DNA of 64,000 bases, taken from NCBI GenBank assembly GCA_025506515.1, contig CM046452.1:77350876-77414875 (forward strand), in the 5' to 3' direction. The DNA is from Flaveria trinervia (lineage: Eukaryota > Streptophyta > Magnoliopsida > Asterales > Asteraceae). Position numbers and translations under genes: made by a program. Position 1 is the first letter of the stretch; the number at the start of each line of letters is the position of its first letter. The notes beneath the pieces were generated by a model. It was not told the DNA's origin. It saw only the letters and a program-made list of their open reading frames with translations, and searched no databases. Below are positions 23,547 to 36,784 of the stretch, piece after piece.

Positions 23547-24064
23547 TGAAGATCATGTTAGGTTGGACTCACTTTAGTATAGATGTTTACTTTACATTGT
23601 AATAGGACTTTTGTTAGTTTCATTTTGTATTTTGTTTGTAATTAGCAGTTTTGGCAGTCCAGCGAAACTGTGAGCGAATCTATACATTCGCTCACAGTTT
23701 ACTGTTTTGGTTTACCCGCGAACTTGTGTTCTACCGGGCGAAACTATAGTTTCGGCATGACAGTTTCCCTGGTAGCGAAACTGTCAGCGAATCTATGACT
23801 GCTATATATACTATTGTCATTTCACTTTGTGGTAAGCTTGCAAAACCCTAATCGTGGAATTCTGTTGCAAGCTACCATTTCTAAGCAGTTACTTTATTGA
23901 AATACAATTGTGCTTGTTGTTATTGAGTGAGTTTGTTCATTTGAGTACCAATTATGTCTTGATTCATCATATTCACTTCTCAATTGTTGTTATTTGGATT
24001 GTGTGTTTGATATTGATCAAATTATCCTATCAATTGTACTGTTCATCGATCACATGGACCAACA
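23547..24064 (+). repeat. 3' LTR (518 bp)
   Basis: Near-identical to 11515-12029 and ends GGACCAACA before the ACTTA duplication. It differs in a hairpin at 23759-23785 that appears in reverse orientation, with a 6-bp difference, in the 5' LTR (11728-11748). Confidence 0.95.
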
Positions 24065-24908
24065 ACTTATATATATATCTTCATATTTACAATAAATATA
24101 ATACTAATATTTTTCTAGGCGTATATTGTGAGTTTAATATCTTTATTTTTTATCTATATTTTTATATAAAAGTGAAATGAGGATGAAATAATAATTTACA
24201 TATAAAGTAAAATACTCGTATAAAAAGTAATATTTAAATTTCAAAAAATTAATCACTTTATTTCATTTATGCTCTTACAATAAAGTATATTACATATGAT
24301 GCTTAGAATACAAATGATAAAACATAACACTTGGTCAAACAAAAACGTCATTTACTTTAATGTCATTCATTCATTACGATTGAGCACTAATCTATCTTTC
24401 TCTTTCTTTTGCCGGTTATTTACAACTCAATAACAATCAAGATAGTAATTTGTGGTGATAATTTTCTTTATTAACTTTCTCCGGTCTATGCAAATAACCA
24501 CCGTAAGTTGTCAATGATAATCATAAAACTCTAATCTACGTTCATAAAACAACCCCCCTTAAAATCTAGGTAATAAGTGATTTTCGACCAGAAATACCAC
24601 TTATGTTTTTTTCTAATCTTTTTGGGATAATATAGTTGTTTTAAAGACTTTTGTAGTATGTGTAATTGTTTTATTTCATTCAAGTTTTTTAATAATTATA
24701 TTTTGAATTTTTAATTTATGTCAAAATGCATCAAGCCGATACCGACTAAAACTGAATTCCCAAATTCACGCAACAACCGTATAACCGCAACACGCGAACA
24801 TTTTCGCTAGTATGCTTATATAACTATTACTAGTGTGTGAACCCGCATTTTTCCACGACTTGTTAAAATATAAAACACTTGATTTCGATTACTTCTACAT
24901 TAGTATTC

Positions 24909-24955
24909 AACTAGTATTTACCCCACGCGTTGCGGTGGGGGTGTAAAACCGTGTC
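24909..24955 (-). mobile_element. Helitron-like 3' terminus
   Basis: On the minus strand a GC-rich hairpin (CCCCACCGCAACGCGTGGGG) is followed by TAAATA, then CTAGT and a T. Helitrons end in a short hairpin followed about 10 nt later by CTRRT and insert before T. Related sequences occur near 32345, 32650 and 40740. No Rep/Helicase coding is present, so it would be non-autonomous. The 5' end was not identified. Confidence 0.45.
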
Positions 24956-25903
24956 AAACTCGTAAAACAAAAGAAATAAAATTAAACGAAAAGTAGGGGT
25001 AAAAACTTTAACCCATGCATGTGCATTGTTGCGCGGTAATGTGTATAAATTTGAACAAAGTGTATTAGACCAACGTAGTTGTGAAACATAAAAAATATGT
25101 AAAAACGCTAAACTACATGCACATGTGCCTATGTGTTAACTTGAAAATTTTAAACCAATACGTAAAACAAAAATTATCAAAAATGAAAAGTATAAGATAT
25201 TAAAGTTGAAAATAAAAAATATTAGAGTTAATATAAAAGACAAAAACTATAGGGATAAAAATAAAAAAAGTAAAGAAAAAAACAAAATGATGTACGATTT
25301 ATAAAACATAATGTACAATCTTAATGCATAAGTAAGTTGATAATTAGTATTATATAGATCTATAGATATGAATAAAAATTATATTGACAACTCTGTTTTG
25401 AAAAAATAATCATGTTGTTGAAACGTCGATATAATTTAGCAAATCACAACAACAAATTTAGAATTTATAAACCATTATATTTTTATGATTATAAGAGAAA
25501 AATGATATAAGATTCAAAACCATGAAAAAGTTTTGATAGCTTGTATATTTTTAATTTGATGATTTGTATATTATTACACATTATTTTTTATTAATAAAAT
25601 TGTTCTTATTTTCTAAATAACTATAATTACTTTAAATACTATTATTATTATTATTAAATTCAATGAATTCATAAGAATTAAAAAATTAAATTAAAATCCA
25701 CCCTAACATTACCATACTGGCCCTATAGGTGTTTTAAGATCAAGATAAAATTATTATTTTGACATCTTAAAATATTTTATAAATAGTATAGATAATATAA
25801 TTACTTTCTTTCTATATGTTATGTATAACGAATTGGCTCGCATGATGCGCGGGTGCTACCGAGTCTCTTTTAAAACCAGTCTTATATATGGATTATATCA
25901 TTA

Positions 25904-25904
<1 letters not shown>

Positions 25905-25972
<68 letters not shown>

Positions 25973-25983
25973 TACTATTACTA
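25905..25983. repeat. (ATT)n microsatellite
   Basis: About 22 ATT units changing to ATTACT at the right end. Confidence 0.97.
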
Positions 25984-27524
25984 TGTAAATATTGGTAAAA
26001 TATTGAGTTAATAATATAATATTTAATTTAAATCATAAAAATATAAATATAATGTTAATTTAAATTATTATAAATAAAGTAATACTTAATATAGTGAACT
26101 TAATCATATGCATTAACTCATTATTAATTAGAATAAGTTTATAAAATGAGAAAAATTTAGGAACACTCGCATAAAACACTTGTACCATATGTTTAAATAG
26201 CCGTTTTATATATCTTACGAAAATAAAAAATTACTAATCTACCCATGAGTTTTGTATTATATAGTAATAGATATAGATATATATTATAAAATATAGCTTA
26301 TAGATAACCCTCTAACACTTAATATTGTTTCAGCAATAAGTTCAAATAAACTAGATTTGAAAGTCTAAGATTGAAAGTCTATTTATAACCAAAAATCTTG
26401 GGTATGCCAACAAACTAAATAAATCAAGCAAATCATATAATTGGTAATCTTATTTGGCAAAATAAAGAAGAGTAAGAAAACTACAAAAAATCAAGTAAAA
26501 TGGAACTTGAAAGCACATATAAAGGGAAGAAAATCGAGAGGGAACAATTTGGAAAATACAGAACGAGGGAAAATGAAGCTACAATATGGTTTTAAGGGTC
26601 TGCGCCTTCTCGTGTCGACATGTCTAGCCATAGGTCCCAAAAACATTCTCGTTTTCATTAACTTTTTCAGTAACAACTATGAGAATTAAGATTTAAAATT
26701 CATAACACTCTTGGTTTAAGGCTAGCGTCTAATAACTTTTAACAAAATCCTCCCTCCTGCGTCAACCACATGAGCCGTGAGGGCATTATTGTTAATTTTT
26801 AAATAATATTTGAGTTACATACACAAGTGGTCTATGTACTTTGGGCAAAGTAACAAATTTATGAGAATTTAGTGTACTTGTATCAATTTAATGTTAGAAG
26901 AATTTAAAAATATTCATATAAATTTTTTTAATTTCTTAAAACCAGACTAGACAATAAACTAGTCATCTTACTCGTCCACCGGTTGAAGTGGTGGGATCTA
27001 GCGGATTTAAGCCCGATGATATCAAAATAAAAGAAAAAATAAACATTTAATATATATCTAATTTGAAGCAATATATGTAAATATTTAATACAATATAATA
27101 TGGTGTGGATTAGTAGTTTAAAAATTGCTTTTACTCTCTTTGGTTTGGTTTAAATAATGATTTACCTTCAAAACTTTAAAACCTTTGAATGTATATCACA
27201 AAAGCCAAAATCAGATTTTAAAACATTTAAATGTGAACCCTTATAGACCAGAGCACAGGAAGCAAAGACGAAGTTTACTATATATTATATATATAATATT
27301 ATGTAGGGATTAGATATTAGGTAGACAAAAGATTTTTTCTTACGATTTGAATTTTTAAAAATTTTTTAAATAAACATTTTTTATTTGTTTTTCTAAGTTG
27401 GTTTATTCGAATAGACACAAATTTAATTCAAATTCAAATTCCAATAAGCTTATTTGAGCCCAAGTAATTCGAATTAAATTCGATTAAACACCCTAGTGGC
27501 CTAAAAACTAAGTTAACTTTTTTT

Positions 27525-28310
27525 TAAACGACAAATGTACGACACTGCTTCGGAGGATAAGTGTTATCTTAATCGGGTCCGTCTATCCGTTCCCAACTGA
27601 GACTAGGGGTGAGCACTTAACCGATTTAACCAAACCATACCGAATTAACCGAATTAACCGCATTAACCGAACTGAACAATTAACCTTCGGTTAAGGCATA
27701 ACCAATTAACTGCACATTGTGGCTCAGTGTCGGTTTTGGTATACAAATTAACCGAATTAACCGCATGACATTATTGTGCAAAAAAATTAAAATACTCCTC
27801 ATGATTTTACTAGAATTTCATATGTTAACCTTATTAATTTGTATTTTTAAAAGATATATTTACATAGTGGGATTCCATTATGTATAGAATTAACCCCTAA
27901 ATAAGTAGAAGTAATGTAAGATGTGTGCACACATTATTATATGCACACTCTGGTTTCGGTTTAAGTTTTGGTGGGACCTTAAAAACAAACATTGTCGTGA
28001 ACATCCTTATAAAGTTGGTACAAACATAGCCTGATAATACTTTTTTAGTTAAATTTTAGTTTAAAACCATATGTTATATAGGTTGGTTAATTAACCGAAA
28101 TTAACCACAACTGGCTGTTAACCGAAATGTGGTTAACCGAAGTATCGGTTGCGGTTTCAATTTTGAAAATGGTATTAACCGCAGTTGCGGTTTCGGTTTC
28201 GAAAATGCTATTAACTGCATCGAACCGTACCGCGCACACCCCTAGCTGGGACCGCACCCCTCAACCCTCATAGGAGGAAACTTATTGCTGAAAAAACCTC
28301 CTGCTTTAAT
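27525..28310 (+). repeat. Dispersed repeat, copy 1, interrupted by a hAT-like MITE
   Basis: The flanks 27525-27603 (AAACGACAAATGTACGAC, GCTTCGGAGGATAAGTGTT, ATCTTAATCGGGTCC) and 28253-28310 (CGCACCCCTCAACCC, GGAGGAAACTTATTGCTG) align with one uninterrupted copy at 42030-42163 on the opposite strand. Superfamily not recognised; non-coding. Confidence 0.75.
27604..28244. mobile_element. hAT-type MITE (641 bp)
   Basis: The termini are TAGGGGTGAGCAC and, reverse-complemented, TAGGGGTGTGCGCGG. The 8-bp flanks ACTGAGAC (27596-27603) and GCTGGGAC (28245-28252) agree at 6 of 8 positions, both differences being transitions, as for an aged 8-bp hAT target-site duplication. The left interior carries repeated ATTAACCG words. 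No transposase. The second copy of the host repeat at 42030-42163 lacks the insertion. Confidence 0.8.
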
Positions 28311-28660
28311 TCTGAACATTTTACTCAGAGTGAAATTTAAATTAATGACCTTCCATTTATTTAAAATGTAATAGGAAACGTAAGTTACTGATGCAGTTAT
28401 CGATAAAAAATGTGTTTATCAAATGCAACAGTTAACAAATCCACAATTAATTTCTATTATGACAAAGCATAGAAGTTGTTTGCTGTATATTAACCAACTA
28501 AACAACTAATATAAATTACAACATACTCACACCATCAAAATAACTTATAACTTACATGTAAAAAGGAAATTATACAACTTATAAATAGAAAAAGAAAATA
28601 AAATAAAATGAAGAAACTCAAACTTAATTAAGAACCTTTATATGTAAAGATCTTCAGAAA
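28306..28660. other. 3' flank of the NPF gene
   Basis: AT-rich. It should hold the 3' UTR and polyadenylation site, but I see no clear AATAAA on the minus strand. Confidence 0.4.
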
Positions 28661-31272
28661 TTAAAAGTACTCCTTAGGATTCATTGTACTCTTTTGATCA
28701 TGTGCCTCATACTCGTTCTTAACATCAAGAATCTGTGGCCTATACTTGTACCTTGATGCAACAAACATATAAACTATGAAATTGATCAAACTCAATATAG
28801 CAAGTAGCCAGTAAAAATTTTCCAAATGATTTCGGTTTATGTTGTTTCCAGCCAACCATCCTTCACTCTTCGTAACCCCTTCTGTTGCGCGATTCACTAT
28901 TTTCACTATGATACTGCTGGCGAAATACCCAATTGCCATTGAGCTCCATAGAAAGCAAGAAGAAATGGATTTGATTGATTTTGGTGCTTGCGAGTAAAAG
29001 AACTCGAGAAGTCCCACATAAGTGAACAAATCAGCTATGCCGAAAACAAAATACTGGACTGATAACCAGAAGACACTAATGGGCAATGGTTGAAGCACAG
29101 GGACCGCGTCCAGCATGTTATGGTTCTTTGCGACGTTCTTTCGCTTTACTTCCATAATAGCAGCAATTGCCATAGATAGTGCTGAGAGAATAAGCCCAAC
29201 TCCTACTCTTTGCAAGTAAGTTATGCCAGTAGGGATGCCAGTAAACTTACGCATCAAAGGTACAAAGATTTGGTCATAAATCGGGACTAGAATGAGGAGG
29301 AATGCTACAGGAATGATTGGGAGGGATGCAGGTGGTATACTGAAAGAGTTTGTGAGTTTAATATCCATGGTGACTCCTTGTTGAACTGAAAATGTTTGTA
29401 GTTGGGCTAAACAAAGTGTCATAATAATGCTACATAAGAAAACTGGAACCATTGCTAGTAAGATTTTGGCGTTTTCGACTTGTGTAACTGTACAAAGTTT
29501 CCAGGGACTTGCAGCTTGATCACTATTACCGGTTTTGATTGCTGCTTTATCTAGCCACCTAATAATAAGAACCACTAATTACTTAATTATGTATTCACAA
29601 CAAGGTTAATATCAAAGGAGAACCATTATAATTTGTCGGTTTTTGTATATATAAAATTTGAGTTTCTTTTAAGAAAAACATGACCTAGACCTCATAATAA
29701 ATGCAGTTGGTAGAGTAGAGAATCTTATAACGACAGTCGGAGCTCTGGTTCTACCATTGATTCAAAAGATCAAATGAATAGAATATAGACATAAAAGTAA
29801 ACCTGTAAACATCTCTATGTGGTAAGAGTTCTTGATGAATTGCAGCTTCTTTGTCCACTGGATCTCATGTAGTTCAGAAGGATCCTCGGGAAGTTGAAGC
29901 TTTTGATTTCTAATCGCTGCAACATAGACCTGAAAGTAAAACAAGAGTTCTTACCACATATAGATCGATGACACTTAAGTGATAAATTCCGCAAGTATTA
30001 AGATCTTCTATAGCATTCAAATGTCTATGTTCTACCAACCTGTATAATTTCTGTAATAGCACTACTTCCTACCACGACATATATGCGATACCATGGCAAT
30101 CCTAAAATAGCAATGCTTGCACCCACAAACATGGCGATAAACGAAAGACCAAATCCCTTATCGAAACCCTTATTGTCTTGTACCCACACGAAGATAGTTA
30201 AGCTAATCGAGCCCCCCGCTGCAACGCCTAGTAGCAACCAATTAAAGAAACTTGACATCTGTGAAGCCTCTTTTGGGTCTTTTTGTTCAAATTGATCAGC
30301 TCCATGTGATGGCAATGCTGCTTTTACACCGGCATTGCCAACAGCGAGCAGGTAGATCGCGAAGAACAGGATCGCAGCATTTCCGCCACTAGCTTTCTCA
30401 CAGTTTGATGTTGGCAAAAAGATGTTACAAACAGGTGGTTTGAGCTTTGGGTAATGAGCTTGTAGTGTGAGCAATGAAAACCCCTATAATATATAATCAG
30501 TTGTCAATTCAAAGTAAGAAATATGATTCACTAGAAAGAAACATGAGCCAATGGCCTTTTAATCTGTGGCATATAGTATTTATCACCATCAAGTTAGTGT
30601 AGGTTCAAGTACCACAAAATGAATGATAGATGACTTTTAAAACTAGATTTTAAAGGGTGTGTGGTCATGACTTAAAAAAGAAACATGAAGTGGGTTTTAG
30701 TTGCAACAAATATAATTCAATACTTACCAGGCATTCTACAAACACCGCAATAATAACAGCTCTAAACCGGCCGATGTAGGCATCAGCAAGACATGCCATA
30801 ACGATGGAAATGATGTAACCGACGCCCATAAAGTTTGTGACATGGTTCGCTGCTTCGGCCACATCATAATGCATGACTTGAGTAAAATACGTCACGAAGT
30901 TCACCGCCAATGCCATGTTTGCCATATTTTCAAATGCAAACGTTACTAAAAAGAAAACAAACAAACGTATCAAGTAAGATCTCAGTCATAACAATGTCTG
31001 GGAACATAAAGTCCCAAAATCTTACGAAACGCCTATATTATTCACATAAAAACTTACTAAACCGTAAATCCTACCGACTATGAAAACCGCAGCACGCATG
31101 CCTCCATGCTTATTCTTTGTTGCAGCTCTTCCTTTCCAGTCCACCTTACCTTTTATGAACACATCTTTTTCCTGATAATTAGAGGTATATCATGAAAATT
31201 GTAAATATATAAATCGAAAGCTTGTGACAAATATAATAGAAGAATATATGTAAGAATTACAGTGAAGTCCAT
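28661..31272 (-). CDS. NRT1/PTR family (NPF4-like) transporter, six exons, apparent 1-nt frameshift in exon 5
   Basis: NPF proteins are plasma- or endomembrane proton-coupled transporters; NPF4 members are reported to carry abscisic acid, gibberellin or nitrate. Exons are 31272-31261 (MDFT), 31171-31075, 30945-30728, 30483-30040, 29929-29803 and 29558-28661; every intron is GT-AG and phases join. Seen: KVDWKGRAATKNKHGG, TFAFENMANMALAVNF, LTLQAHYPKLKPPVCN, LPSHGADQFEQKDP, FVWVQDNKGFDKGFGLS and a C-terminal half with hydrophobic segments. The LQAH..LKPPxCN and LPSHGADQF motifs favour NPF4. TM1 has FENMAN rather than the usual ExxER. In exon 5, the frame after LHEIQ (about 29857) is one base short; the following frame gives DKEAAIH..LLPHRDVY and joins exon 6 as RWLDKAAIK. 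Unrepaired, translation ends at TAG 29553-29551, about 301 aa instead of about 598. Confidence 0.85.
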
Positions 31273-31350
31273 GATAATAAGGTTTTTGATCGAGAATGCT
31301 ACAAGATAGAACTAGAAATTATAACAATGGTGGAAGCACAAGTTTCAACC

Positions 31351-31360
31351 ATATATATAG
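31351..31360 (-). promoter_or_regulatory. Probable TATA box of the NPF-like gene
   Basis: The minus strand reads CTATATATAT about 80 nt upstream of the ATG at 31272, leaving room for a 5' UTR of about 50 nt. Confidence 0.45.
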
Positions 31361-31399
31361 AAAGCTTATGTCGTGCTACTTGTACGAGAACCTAAGTGA

Positions 31400-33400
31400 T
31401 AAGGGCATAAAAGTAAACTAATCAAGTAATTTATTCGATGATGTTGAAATATTCAATTATGAAGAATTATAGTTGCATAGGTAATGACTAATTAAATAAA
31501 TTAAAAGTATATATGACCGGCGATTGTAATGGTTTAACCTTAGTTCATTGGACATAAATCATAATCATTGTATGTTGTGTGTGTTTGGTTTAAATGTTTT
31601 AAAGGGAAACTGCCGATGGTAATTATAGAAAATGTGTTTGTTTATACCTTTTAATAAAACTCAAGCTACAACGTTGAGAAATTCTCAACATATGTAAAAT
31701 CCTTAGAACATTCACAATGACCGGGTCTTTGGCTCCCAACAACAAGGACATGGGCATTAACAAACGGTTTTGTATGAACACTTCCTTGGGAAGCATAATC
31801 ATGATAGTAATTTAAACTTTGAACCATTTGTCGATAATAATTCATATTATAAAATACAATCACACCCCATAATCATTGTATATGTTGTGGGATAAAATAG
31901 AAAAGTTTATGACACTACAAAAAACTTGAATTGCAATACAATTGAGGTTGTCACAATTTTATGGGAGTTTTGAACTTTTTATTTTTCTCAGATACTTTGC
32001 CGCTTATTTACAACTAAATTTTAATTTATTAATCACAAATTTTACAGCTGCGGTCACTAATTTTAATCATTATTCTCTTGTTTTTGGGTGTTAGCTGGGT
32101 TTTATTATCCAAATTAGTTATTTTTATCAATTTTATCGTTCTTAAAACCAATGATTTTCGTTCATCATGTGCTATTTAAAGCAAACTACTATTAAAGCGT
32201 AAAATCGTGCAAAATAACACAAATGTCAAGTCACTCTTAGCGATCACTAACACCAGTAAAACTTATATTATAAAATAAATAAATAAAAACCAAACGTAAA
32301 GTATACATATAAACACAAAATATTAAACACGATAATTAAGTGGATCTAGTACCCCACACGTTACTATGGGGTTGTTAAACAAAAAATGCATAATAACGAT
32401 GGACCACACATGTTACGGTTTGTTAATTTATAAAATTTATACCAAAATATAAAACGAAAAATTGTAAAATATAAAATGTATAAGGGAAGTAAGTTGAAAG
32501 TGACAAAATTTATGGGTTAGATTGTAAAAGATATAAATATATTGGGTTTAAAATAAAAAATTAAAATAAAAAAACAAAAATATGTACAATCATTAAAGCT
32601 AATTGTATAACAATCATTGCATTTTAAAATTGATAATTAGTATATAGTAGAATTAAGCTCCATGCGTTGCGGCGGAGATGTAAAACCATACCAAATAACA
32701 CCAATATTACACCACCGCTAACGACCACTAACACTGAAATTGTGGTGTATTGATACGGATAATTTAGACAAAAACGTAAAACATAGAAAAATATAAATAA
32801 GTGGATCTAATATTCGTGTGTTATGACGAACCTTTCAAAAGGGGAAAATATACGTAAAAAATATTAAACCACACACATATATTGCGTTGTGTTAATTTAC
32901 CAAATTTAGAACAAAATGTAAAAATATTGAATCACACATGCATATTATGTCGTGTTAATTTGTAAAACTTAGAACGAAATGTAAAACGATTATTTACGAA
33001 ATATAAAAAGTATATGGGAACAAAGTTAAAAATATGAACGTTGTGAGATTAAATTGCAATATATGAAAAGGTTTGGGTTAAATATAAACAAGATTAAGTT
33101 TTAGAAGTTTAATTGTAAAAAATGAAAAACTTTGTGTTAAAAGTAAAAAAACAATTTTTTTTGAAAAACTTCATAAACATAAGATACTATAAAACAATTG
33201 ATAATTAATAATATATAAATTAGTTTTTCAGTTATTTGAAGCTACTGTAGTATTTTGAGTTTTGACCAAAGATGCTTAACTTAGAATTATTTTTTTTGAA
33301 CGGCAACTTTTATTCAAAAATCACAAAAGGCCAACAAGATGCTTAACTTAGATATGCCCATTGATATAAGATCCACTTTTGTAAGTTAGTGGATTATATA
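31400..33400. other. AT-rich DNA with degenerate Helitron-like termini
   Basis: No gene. Two related modules (about 32230-32375 and 32715-32840) share CACTAACAC, AAAACGTAAA and AAGTGGATCTA. Terminal-like GC patches occur at 32345-32372 (CTAGTACCCCACACGTTAC) and 32650-32690 (GCTCCATGCGTTGCGGCGGAG). The open frame at 31666-31863 (minus) has no recognisable domain. Confidence 0.45.
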
Positions 33401-36400
33401 ATACTAGGTTAGTATTTCGTGTATTACACGAGTTAATAAATAAATATTAAATAATTAGTAATAAAAAGTTATGAATTATGAACCATACTTGAAGATAAAG
33501 TATGATTATAATTAGTTTATTATGTATAAATAGTTATTTTAGTAAAATAAAAAAATGTATTTTTTAAACTTTTGTTTTATAACTGTGTCACGTATTATTA
33601 TAATTTTTTTAATTATAGATAGATAGTTAGTAATAAACAAGAAAAGTTACACTATTCTATTTTAATATAAGGTATGATTAAATAGGTAATAATTCAAGAA
33701 ATAAAACAATTATACTATTTTTTAACTCTTTTATCTAAATAGTTTTATTTTTAAATATTCATTTAAAAATATTTTATAAAAAATATATTTTATATAAAAG
33801 TCTTGTTTATTAAAAACTATGGTTTGTAATTATTCTGGTTGTTTAAAAAACTACTATTAGAAACTTTCACCTTCTTAATAGTTTTTTTAGAAAGGACTGA
33901 TTTAAAAATATATTATGTTTCAAAAAAGTTTAGTGTATCTGAAAATTTTTATATTATAATTTTTTTATTAGTAATATTTTAATAAAAAAATGTGATTTTT
34001 AATTCCTTAATATAATCTATTTTTAGAGTGATAGCTTGATTTTAAAACTTTTAAATAAGAAAGAGAAATATAGCAATTAATAAAATTGATTTTTAATAAA
34101 AGAAAAATTAGTTTGAGGAATAAATTACCATGATACTTTTTTGTAGGGAAAAATGATGTGAACATGTTCATAAGAATGACAACTTTGTATGTGTCTATAC
34201 ATTTCATATTTACTTACATCATGCATTAAGTCATAAATATCATTTTCTTCAATCAGGCAAGTTAGTATCAAGACTACTTGGCTGTTCTATACATGATTTT
34301 GGTATAACTAGAGAAACTCACGTCGAGAAAGTCATTATAATATATTATTTTCTCTATTATCGCGTCGATCATATCAACGATTTTCAAACAATTAAATACT
34401 GTTCATTAGTAACCAACCGAGTTAAGTGCAATTAAAAAAATAAGGTAACATTCAACAAAGTGCACTATTTTACTAGATTTGTTTTATTCATGCACTTGTT
34501 GAAAATCAAACAATGAGACACAACCACACAAATTAAACCAACTATTTGACTTTTACATTAGTTATGATCTGGAAAATAAAATCACACAAATTACAAGACA
34601 CTAAACTACCCTTGAAGAACAAGTAACCTACTCTAAAAGGAAATCGGATAAAATGCTTAGGTAAACCTATTTTTTAACCCATAAAATTAAAGTAACAATT
34701 ATTAACTCCTAACACTTTAGGTTTCACCCCTAGCCTCTTTTACTTTGTCTTACGTTGAATTATGACATATTAAGATTAGATCCATCAACACATAATATTA
34801 TTCACAATGTTCACTCCACTTGGCTTGTATATTTCCATTTGATGTGTTCTAGTAGAACAACTTTTAATAGAATACATTTGGTCATTAATCCTAAGCAGCT
34901 GACAAATGATTAGCATGATAAGTATCTTACTTGCTGTTCGTACATAAATATAATTATTAGCCGTCTAATATCTCCTTTTCAATAAATCATTATTCATTCA
35001 AACAATTGAATATTGAAAGATGATAGTTAGTTTTGCCGACTTGTAGACAGCAACTGAATGACTCCAAACAAGGAGACAACAAAATTTAGAGGATATTTAC
35101 AAAGAAGATACCGCTAATTAATTGTTTGATTAATATTTTAATTTGATTTCTTGTAATTTTGCCTTCTTCACATTGGAGTAGTGATAAACACTTGAGGTTG
35201 GTTTAATCTTGATGTTCTAGATTCGAATGGCTGTTTTATAACTGTCATTGCTGAAAGCAACCATATGGAGAGTGACTCAAAATTTATAAACTACTCATAA
35301 ACCATATATGGGTGTTAAAAGTTTGGTTACTTTTTTAATCAATAATAAACCATATACCGTTATATATTTATCAAAGCGTTTTTGACTAGTGGTACCAAGT
35401 GTGTTGCATGGTATCTCTTCCTAAAATATTAAGGGTTCAAATATTATCGTGAACAAATAATGTAAATTTAGAAATAAGTTTAAAGTGTGTTTGAGTTCAT
35501 TGTTAACAAAGAAGTTAAATATCTAATATTTACATTACAAAAAATGAATATTTAATACTTGCATAACAATATGTGCTAGAGAAAAGTACAACTTAAAACT
35601 AACACACGTAATGGTTTATATAGGTCTTGTCTATTTTAGGGATAGCAGGAGTAACAAGGCCGCTCACAAGAGTGATTAAAAGTTTTGTACTCTGGGCAAG
35701 TAGAAAAAAATAAACATCTAATATAAAGTCAATAATTCGTACCTAGAAAATCTATAATACGATAGTAATTGTTATACTAATAAACAAAAGTATTATAACA
35801 AAATAATCTATCTTACTTATTATAATGAATCATCAGACTCTCCTAACGTTTAAAATGAGTTTAGACTTGGTATATGGTAGTGTGCTAAACTAATTGAAAT
35901 GTTAATGGACTCTAAGTTTCAACACGTCAAAATAATTAACTTGCTACTGGGTTTGTTTATTACTTTGTTAATAATATATAACTGTTTTTAAAACATACAT
36001 ATACATACATATATAATATAATCTTTTTATAAAATTTCAAGCCCCTAAGAAGATCGCGCATTGTACGGTCGCTCATCCTGCACCCCTCAAGACCATCCAT
36101 AAGGAGTAATAAAATAGTCATTAACTCGATTGGATTCATGATAAGGAGATTGGTGGGAGGACTGAAGGCACGCATAAAACTATGATAAGACAAGATGGAA
36201 TCATCCCCTATTCTACTATTATATTCGGGCAATTCATTAGTGTTACGTCATTTTTTATAGTTTTTTTAAAATTTTTCGTTTTACAGGGTGTCATATGTTT
36301 TTAACATTTCTTAATTTTCATCAAATTAATGTATCTATTGAATTTGTATTTATATTTCATATTTTATAAATTAAATAAAATACAAAATTATGCTAGTAAA

Positions 36401-36784
36401 AAGAATACATGATAGAATATTTTAATAAAATCAAAATAACATCTATATGAAAACGAGCCGCTAATCAACAAAATTATCAAATGCTATAAAACTATTAAAT
36501 ATGTACATAAAATAAAAATTAAAATATAACTAAATATATTAAAACAAATAAAAATTAAATCTTCCTCCGAAAGCCATCTTCATTTTGTTTATTGCTGACA
36601 ACCAGGTCTTTCGAACAATAACTCATGCTCTGTCACACCATCTTTTCTTGATCGATTCACTTTCTACTTTCCCTTTTCTTTTTTCTCTGCTCTTCCTTTA
36701 CATTTGACTCAAGACTTCCTCGTCATCCCCTGCCAACTCCTTCTCTTGTTAGCACCTCTACATCCTCCCCTGACGGAGGTAATG
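33401..36784. other. AT-rich intergenic DNA, no gene seen
   Basis: No supported feature. Short open frames near 34007 and 35960 lack domains or homology I recognise. Confidence 0.5.

Larger units (their letters stand above)
11515..24064 (+). mobile_element. Structurally complete SIRE-type Ty1/Copia retrotransposon (12.55 kb)
   Basis: Two near-identical LTRs (11515-12029 and 23547-24064) start TGAAGATCATGTTAGG and end GGACCAACA. They are flanked by a perfect 5-bp target-site duplication, ACTTA, at 11510-11514 and 24065-24069. Internally it has a PBS (12033), gag (12654), protease, integrase, RT and RNase H in Copia order up to 18790, an internal polypurine-like tract (18917), a long non-coding block with repeats, a third ORF (20944-23516) and a terminal polypurine tract (23536). 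Great length, long gag and a post-pol ORF are typical of the Sirevirus/SIRE lineage. Multiple frameshifts and stops make it non-autonomous. The LTRs differ by a modest number of changes. Confidence 0.93.
24070..27520. other. AT-rich intergenic DNA with scattered repeat termini
   Basis: No supported gene; the open frame near 26441-26689 has no recognisable domain. Contains a Helitron-like terminus (24910-24955), a related GC-rich palindromic patch near 25848-25872 and an ATT microsatellite. Confidence 0.55.

Noticed and set aside
26441..26689. Possible small gene of 82 codons
   Set aside because: No recognisable domain, AT-rich context, no splice or promoter support.
31666..31863. 65-codon minus-strand frame upstream of the transporter gene
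   Set aside because: No known motif; too short and unsupported, and it lies upstream of the inferred transcription start.
33290..33345. Poly(T) followed by GAACGGCAAC as a LINE or SINE tail
   Set aside because: No second boundary, duplication or internal promoter could be found.
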